Assembly (NCBI GenBank): GCA_016777645.1
Contig: JADHRC010000016.1
Location: 1-18,611 of the forward strand
DNA from: Alphaproteobacteria bacterium
GTDB taxonomy: Bacteria; Pseudomonadota; Alphaproteobacteria; Puniceispirillales; Marisalimonadaceae
Reading direction: 5' to 3'
Length of the DNA: 18,611 nt
A program made the translations under genes and the position numbers. The notes under the pieces are model-generated. The model was not told the origin of the DNA and ran no database searches. It was given only the letters and a program-made list of their open reading frames with translations. This document shows, in pieces, positions 15,673 through 18,611 of this stretch (positions within the stretch are counted from its first letter, which is position 1; each line of letters opens with the position of its first letter).

Positions 15673-15837
15673 TTGTTTGGACTAGGAATTTTAAAAGGAA
15701 CGGTTATTGGATTAGCAGGTGGATTAATTATTGGATTAACCCTCCGAGAGACTTGTAAATTGATCAATTCAAATAAAAAAAATTCTTACAATTCAGCAGA
15801 TAATTACAACAACCCTGATGATAAGGAAGAGAAATAA
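15673..15837 (+). CDS. Small glycine-rich membrane protein, unknown
   Basis: A 54-residue frame with a TTG start and a good GAGGAA ribosome-binding site. Residues 3-24 form a glycine-spaced hydrophobic helix (GLGILKGTVIGLAGG, then LIIGLTL), resembling a glycine-zipper membrane segment. A hydrophilic Asn/Asp/Lys-rich tail ending DDKEEK follows. It begins 20 bases after tRNA-Arg with no terminator between, so it is probably transcribed with the tRNA and released by tRNA 3' processing. One cysteine (C28) follows the helix. I recognise no named family. The ribosome-binding site and amphipathic organisation favour a real gene. Confidence 0.6.
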   Translation: MFGLGILKGTVIGLAGGLIIGLTLRETCKLINSNKKNSYNSADNYNNPDDKEEK

Positions 15838-15864
15838 ATTTATTAATTAGTTCAAAATTTATTT
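15832..15864. terminator. AT-only inverted repeat between convergent genes (weak terminator candidate)
   Basis: AAATAAATTT (15832-15841) and AAATTTATTT (15855-15864) form a perfect 10-base stem around a 13-base loop. It overlaps the stop codons of the 54-residue gene and of the DapA-like gene. With no G-C pair it would be a weak hairpin, but it is placed where a bidirectional terminator is expected. Confidence 0.25.
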
Positions 15865-16788
15865 ATTCCAATTTTTATACCATTTTTTGAATAAGTTATA
15901 TTGTGCTTTTGCAAATTTCTTTTGACTATCACTAAGTTTATCACTTGGGTTAAAATGTAATTTATATGCCTGCTCTCCATTAAGCACCATCAAATATTTG
16001 TAATACAATACAAGATCTGGTCCTTCATCAAATGATGATAATACTAATAAGGCATCGTCAAGTTCCTTTGCTTTTTGTCTAGCTAAGGCATCTCCTTTGG
16101 CAGCTTTTTCACAAAGGTTAATTAAGTGTAGAACTTCTCTCGGAAATGCGTTGCCAACTCCTGTTATAGCGCCAACAGCTCCACAATTTACATAACCATG
16201 ATAAACTGTTGTATCAACACCAATCATAAGGGAAATGTTCTCATCTTGTGAGGTAATATGTTCAGCTGCGTAAGTTAAATCACTAGCCCCACCAAATTCT
16301 TTGAAACCTACTAAATTTGAAAATTCTTTTCTAAGGTCAAAGAACAGATCTGCTCTAGTAGAGAAACCATAATAATGACTATTATATATAACCGCAGGAA
16401 GATCTGGAGCTGCGCTTAAAATTGAAGCAAAGTGGGACCTTTGTGCTGTTAAAGATGGTCCCCTAGACAAAACTCTTGGAATTAACATTAGACCTAATGC
16501 ACCAACATCTTGAGCATGTCTTGCATGATCTGTTGCTTTTCTTGTATTTATAGCCCCAGTTCCAACTATTGTTGGAATACCAGCTTGTACTAATCTGGAA
16601 ACTCCCTTTTGTCTATCATCATCAGATAAAAGAGGCCAGTCTCCCATTGATCCACAATATATAACCGCAGACATCCCAATCTGAATTAATTCATCTGCCT
16701 TTTTAACAAGTAAATCAAAATTTGGTGTATAATCATCATTACATGGTGTCATAAGTGCAGGCATACAACCTTTAAAAATGTTACTCAT
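15859..16788 (-). CDS. Dihydrodipicolinate synthase-family lyase/dehydratase, substrate unknown
   Basis: A 309-residue TIM-barrel class I lyase. The Schiff-base lysine is K163 in GFKEFGG, the catalytic tyrosine is Y135 in AVIYNS, and the carboxylate-binding loop reads GSMGDW (46-51) instead of the GTTGE of true DapA. These differences and the lack of lysine genes argue against dihydrodipicolinate synthase. Relatives act on 2-oxo sugar acids, N-acetylneuraminate or hydroxyproline-derived pyrroline carboxylate. GGAG before the ATG supports the start. It lies 66 bases downstream of a KduD-like SDR on the same strand, in an SDR-SDR-lyase operon, so an aldolase or dehydratase on a 2-oxo acid produced by those dehydrogenases is a reasonable inference. 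Substrate unproven. Confidence 0.88.
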   Translation of the reverse strand: MSNIFKGCMPALMTPCNDDYTPNFDLLVKKADELIQIGMSAVIYCGSMGDWPLLSDDDRQKGVSRLVQAGIPTIVGTGAINTRKATDHARHAQDVGALGLMLIPRVLSRGPSLTAQRSHFASILSAAPDLPAVIYNSHYYGFSTRADLFFDLRKEFSNLVGFKEFGGASDLTYAAEHITSQDENISLMIGVDTTVYHGYVNCGAVGAITGVGNAFPREVLHLINLCEKAAKGDALARQKAKELDDALLVLSSFDEGPDLVLYYKYLMVLNGEQAYKLHFNPSDKLSDSQKKFAKAQYNLFKKWYKNWNK

Positions 16789-16854
16789 TTAAAAACTCCA
16801 AAAATTAAATAATGTTTTATAAATTTTAATACTCAACATAATTAATCAATTTTT

Positions 16855-17619
16855 TTACCCATTAATTGAATATCCACCATCTACAGGAATTGCAGTTCCA
16901 GTAATAAAGTCTGAACCTTGACTAGATAAAAAAACAGCAATACCTCCTAAATCTTCGGGAACACCCCATCGTCCTACAGGTGTTCTCTCCTCAACTCTTT
17001 TCTGCAGTTGTGGGATATCTATTCTCGCTTGACGAGTTAGTTCAGTGTCAATATAGCCAGGTAAAATTGCATTAACTTGAATATTGTCCTGAGCCCACGT
17101 ATTTGCTAGACTTTTGGTTAATTGAACAACTCCCCCTTTACTCGCTGAATATGCACTTCCCAAAGGAGCGCCAAACAAAGAATGCATAGAGCCAATATTT
17201 ATAATCTTTCCTCCACTAATATTTTTAAAATGTTTATAAGCCTCCTTTGAACAAGTAAACATACTTATCAAATTCGTATCAATAATTGATTTCCACTCGC
17301 CTAATTCGTATTCCTCAGGTCTTTTTCTAATATTGGTCCCAGCATTATTTACTAAAATATTTAATTTTCCAAAATCATTTACGACATCGTTAATCAATTT
17401 TTTACAGGAAACTTCATCAACTACGTTTACTTTGAATGATTTACATTCAATGTTAAAACCCTTAAGAAATTCAATTGATTCATTATTTTTATTTTCGTTC
17501 CTTCCAGCAATGATAACACTTGCCCCTGCCTCACCAATAGCTTTAGCCATAGCGAGGCCTATGCCTCCATTACCACCAGTTATTAGAGCCACTTTTCCAG
17601 ATAGGTTAAAAAGTTTCAT
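16855..17619 (-). CDS. Classical SDR oxidoreductase, gluconate 5-dehydrogenase/KduD-like
   Basis: A 254-residue NAD(P)-dependent dehydrogenase with the full classical set: TGGNGGIG (14-21), NNAG (91-94), N116, S144, and Y157-SAS-K161. The C-terminus reads ITGTAIPVDGGYSING. The overall pattern resembles gluconate 5-dehydrogenase, 2-deoxy-D-gluconate 3-dehydrogenase (KduD) and related polyol or sugar-acid enzymes. The frame extends to a TTG at 17646, but the ATG at 17619 is chosen because AAGGGAGGAAA lies just before it and MKLFNLSGKVALITGG is the family N-terminus. The preceding SDR gene ends 20 bases upstream, so they are co-transcribed; the DapA-family gene follows. R40 at the end of strand beta-2 hints at NADPH use. 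Confidence 0.9.
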   Translation of the reverse strand: MKLFNLSGKVALITGGNGGIGLAMAKAIGEAGASVIIAGRNENKNNESIEFLKGFNIECKSFKVNVVDEVSCKKLINDVVNDFGKLNILVNNAGTNIRKRPEEYELGEWKSIIDTNLISMFTCSKEAYKHFKNISGGKIINIGSMHSLFGAPLGSAYSASKGGVVQLTKSLANTWAQDNIQVNAILPGYIDTELTRQARIDIPQLQKRVEERTPVGRWGVPEDLGGIAVFLSSQGSDFITGTAIPVDGGYSING

Positions 17620-17627
17620 TAAATAAT

Positions 17628-17637
17628 TTCCTCCCTT
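17628..17637 (-). promoter_or_regulatory. Shine-Dalgarno deciding the KduD-like SDR start
   Basis: The minus strand reads AAGGGAGGAA about eight bases before the ATG at 17619. The longer frame would place it inside the coding region, so the shorter start is preferred. Confidence 0.65.
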
Positions 17638-17639
17638 AA

Positions 17640-18359
17640 TCACCAATTTTCTTTGTTAGTTCTTACATCTAATTCAAAAGTCCAAGCTCTCTTATTTTGA
17701 TTATAAAGAAACATATATGCATCAGTTACGCTTTCTATATCTATCAATCTTCCTTCTTTAACTCTTTGATCGAAGTCAGACAATTTTTTTTTAATTCTTT
17801 CCCCAGCAAGTCCACCATCAACTATAACATGACCCACATGAATTGAGTTTTCAGCATATTCTTTTGCAATTGCTTGGGCTAAATTTCTTAGAGCACCCTT
17901 AGCAGAATTAAAAGCACCAAAATTAGCTTTACCCCTTAAAGATGCACTGGCACCAGTAAATAAAAGTGTCCCGGGTGTGTTTTCTTTTAAAAAAACTTTA
18001 ATAACCTCTTTTGAAAATAAAAAAGCTCCAAAGCAACCAGTTTCCCAACTTTGTTTGAAATAATCAGCATCAATATCTATAATTTTACCTGGTGTGTTAT
18101 TTCCTACATTGTAAACTGCAAAGTCCAAGCCAATACCAACTTCTTTAATCATTCTTTTTGTCTGATTTTCATTAGTAATATCAACGACAATTGGTTTGGC
18201 TTTATTTCCATCATCATGAATGCTTTTAACAACTTGATTAATTGAATCTTCAGTTCTTCCAGCCACATAAACTTCAAAATTATTTTTAGCAATTTTTTTA
18301 CACAATTGACCACCTAGACCATTTAATGGCCCAACACCAACTACTAGAGCTTTTTTCAT
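17640..18359 (-). CDS. Non-canonical SDR-like protein lacking the catalytic tyrosine
   Basis: A 239-residue Rossmann protein of the SDR superfamily. The nucleotide loop reads VGVGPLNGLG (7-16), one residue longer than the classical TGxxxGxG. AGR follows strand beta-2, YNVGNN stands in for NNAG, and S138 is kept in FTGASAS. The YxxxK site is F150-NSA-K154, so the proton-donating Tyr is Phe. The C-terminus (AWTFELDVR) replaces the usual PxDGG tail. I recall a subgroup of bacterial SDRs with this Phe and the same tail, so this looks like family character rather than a random mutation. It may bind cofactor with altered or no redox chemistry. First of three genes with the KduD-like SDR and DapA-like lyase. 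Confidence 0.85.
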   Translation of the reverse strand: MKKALVVGVGPLNGLGGQLCKKIAKNNFEVYVAGRTEDSINQVVKSIHDDGNKAKPIVVDITNENQTKRMIKEVGIGLDFAVYNVGNNTPGKIIDIDADYFKQSWETGCFGAFLFSKEVIKVFLKENTPGTLLFTGASASLRGKANFGAFNSAKGALRNLAQAIAKEYAENSIHVGHVIVDGGLAGERIKKKLSDFDQRVKEGRLIDIESVTDAYMFLYNQNKRAWTFELDVRTNKENW

Positions 18360-18382
18360 TTTATTTTATTCCACTTCTCATC

Positions 18383-18611
18383 TTAATGACCATAGGTTTG
18401 AATATTGTTCAATAATGAGTTCAGCCTAATCTTAATGTCTGCCAATTGATTTTTAAGAATTTTATTTTCATTTCTTAATTTTTTAATTTTATTTTTTAGC
18501 AATGCATTATTTTGTTGATTATCTGGATTAGTATTTATTTTTAAATCGGCTTTACATGAATTATAAATGGTAATGTCTTTAGCAGATGTGCCTTGAAGGA
18601 TGCATTCATGG
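18383..18611 (-). CDS. Unknown protein with Cys pair and coiled coil, C-terminal part (truncated by window)
   Basis: The minus-strand frame is open to the right edge and ends in TAA, giving the last 75 residues. It starts HECILQGTSAKDITIYNSCK, with two cysteines 15 residues apart. An Asn/Lys-rich coiled coil follows (NALLKNKIKKLRNENKILKN) and it ends NIQTYGH. The cysteine spacing suggests an exported protein with a small disulfide-closed element, but the N-terminus is outside the window. It ends 23 bases before the Tyr-less SDR gene on the same strand, so it may be in the same operon. Family unknown. Confidence 0.55.
   Translation of the reverse strand, partial: HECILQGTSAKDITIYNSCKADLKINTNPDNQQNNALLKNKIKKLRNENKILKNQLADIKIRLNSLLNNIQTYGH

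Noticed and set aside
17333..17626. Plus-strand open frame of 97 codons
   Set aside because: Antisense to the KduD-like SDR, with no recognisable domain.
1..18611. CRISPR arrays, insertion sequences, phage or defence genes
   Set aside because: No regularly spaced repeats, no terminal inverted repeats, and no transposase, recombinase, nuclease or toxin-antitoxin motif was seen on either strand.

Overview
The window is strongly AT-rich, gene-dense DNA with very short spacers, many single-domain catabolic enzymes, frequent TTG/GTG starts and one isolated tRNA gene. SlyX with its PPHY tail, a long-form HPF, an exported MsrA, DinB and FAH-family enzymes together suggest a streamlined proteobacterium. 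A low-GC marine alphaproteobacterium (SAR11, HIMB59 or AEGEAN-169 type) fits best, but that is inference: no rRNA or other decisive marker is present. I see no phage, transposon, integrase or CRISPR array.

Left part (1-7833): the end of a metallophosphoesterase; a threonine ammonia-lyase with a C-terminal ACT domain; a NylB/class C beta-lactamase-like serine hydrolase; a Tas-type aldo/keto reductase; and the divergent unit ybbP-ybbA / tesA. That unit pairs a MacB-like two-component ABC system with a periplasmic SGNH esterase, in the same neighbourhood as in E. coli.

Middle part (7813-12992): a leftward cluster reading slyX, a 49-residue membrane peptide, dinB-like, a 2-keto-4-pentenoate-hydratase-like enzyme and a 57-residue basic membrane peptide. 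The last two share an ATGA overlap. Upstream on the same strand lie an EamA transporter, an epoxide hydrolase and an NAD-dependent epimerase. These look like uptake and breakdown of small organic compounds; substrates cannot be read from sequence.

Right part (13053-18611): exported msrA, long hpf with a good promoter, a small alpha/beta-barrel-type protein, a VOC protein and an exported protein of unknown function. Next come tRNA-Arg(UCU) and a 54-residue glycine-rich membrane protein with a TTG start. Last is a leftward operon of a non-canonical SDR (catalytic Tyr replaced by Phe), a canonical KduD/gluconate-5-dehydrogenase-like SDR and a DapA-family lyase, which suggests an uncharacterised sugar-acid or hydroxy-acid route. 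The edge holds the tail of an unknown coiled-coil protein.

Four convergent gene pairs have stop codons only 1-4 bases apart, leaving no room for ordinary terminators. No clearly new multi-gene system is visible. The best leads are the small membrane proteins, the SDR-SDR-DapA operon with its Tyr-less SDR, and the variant exported MsrA.
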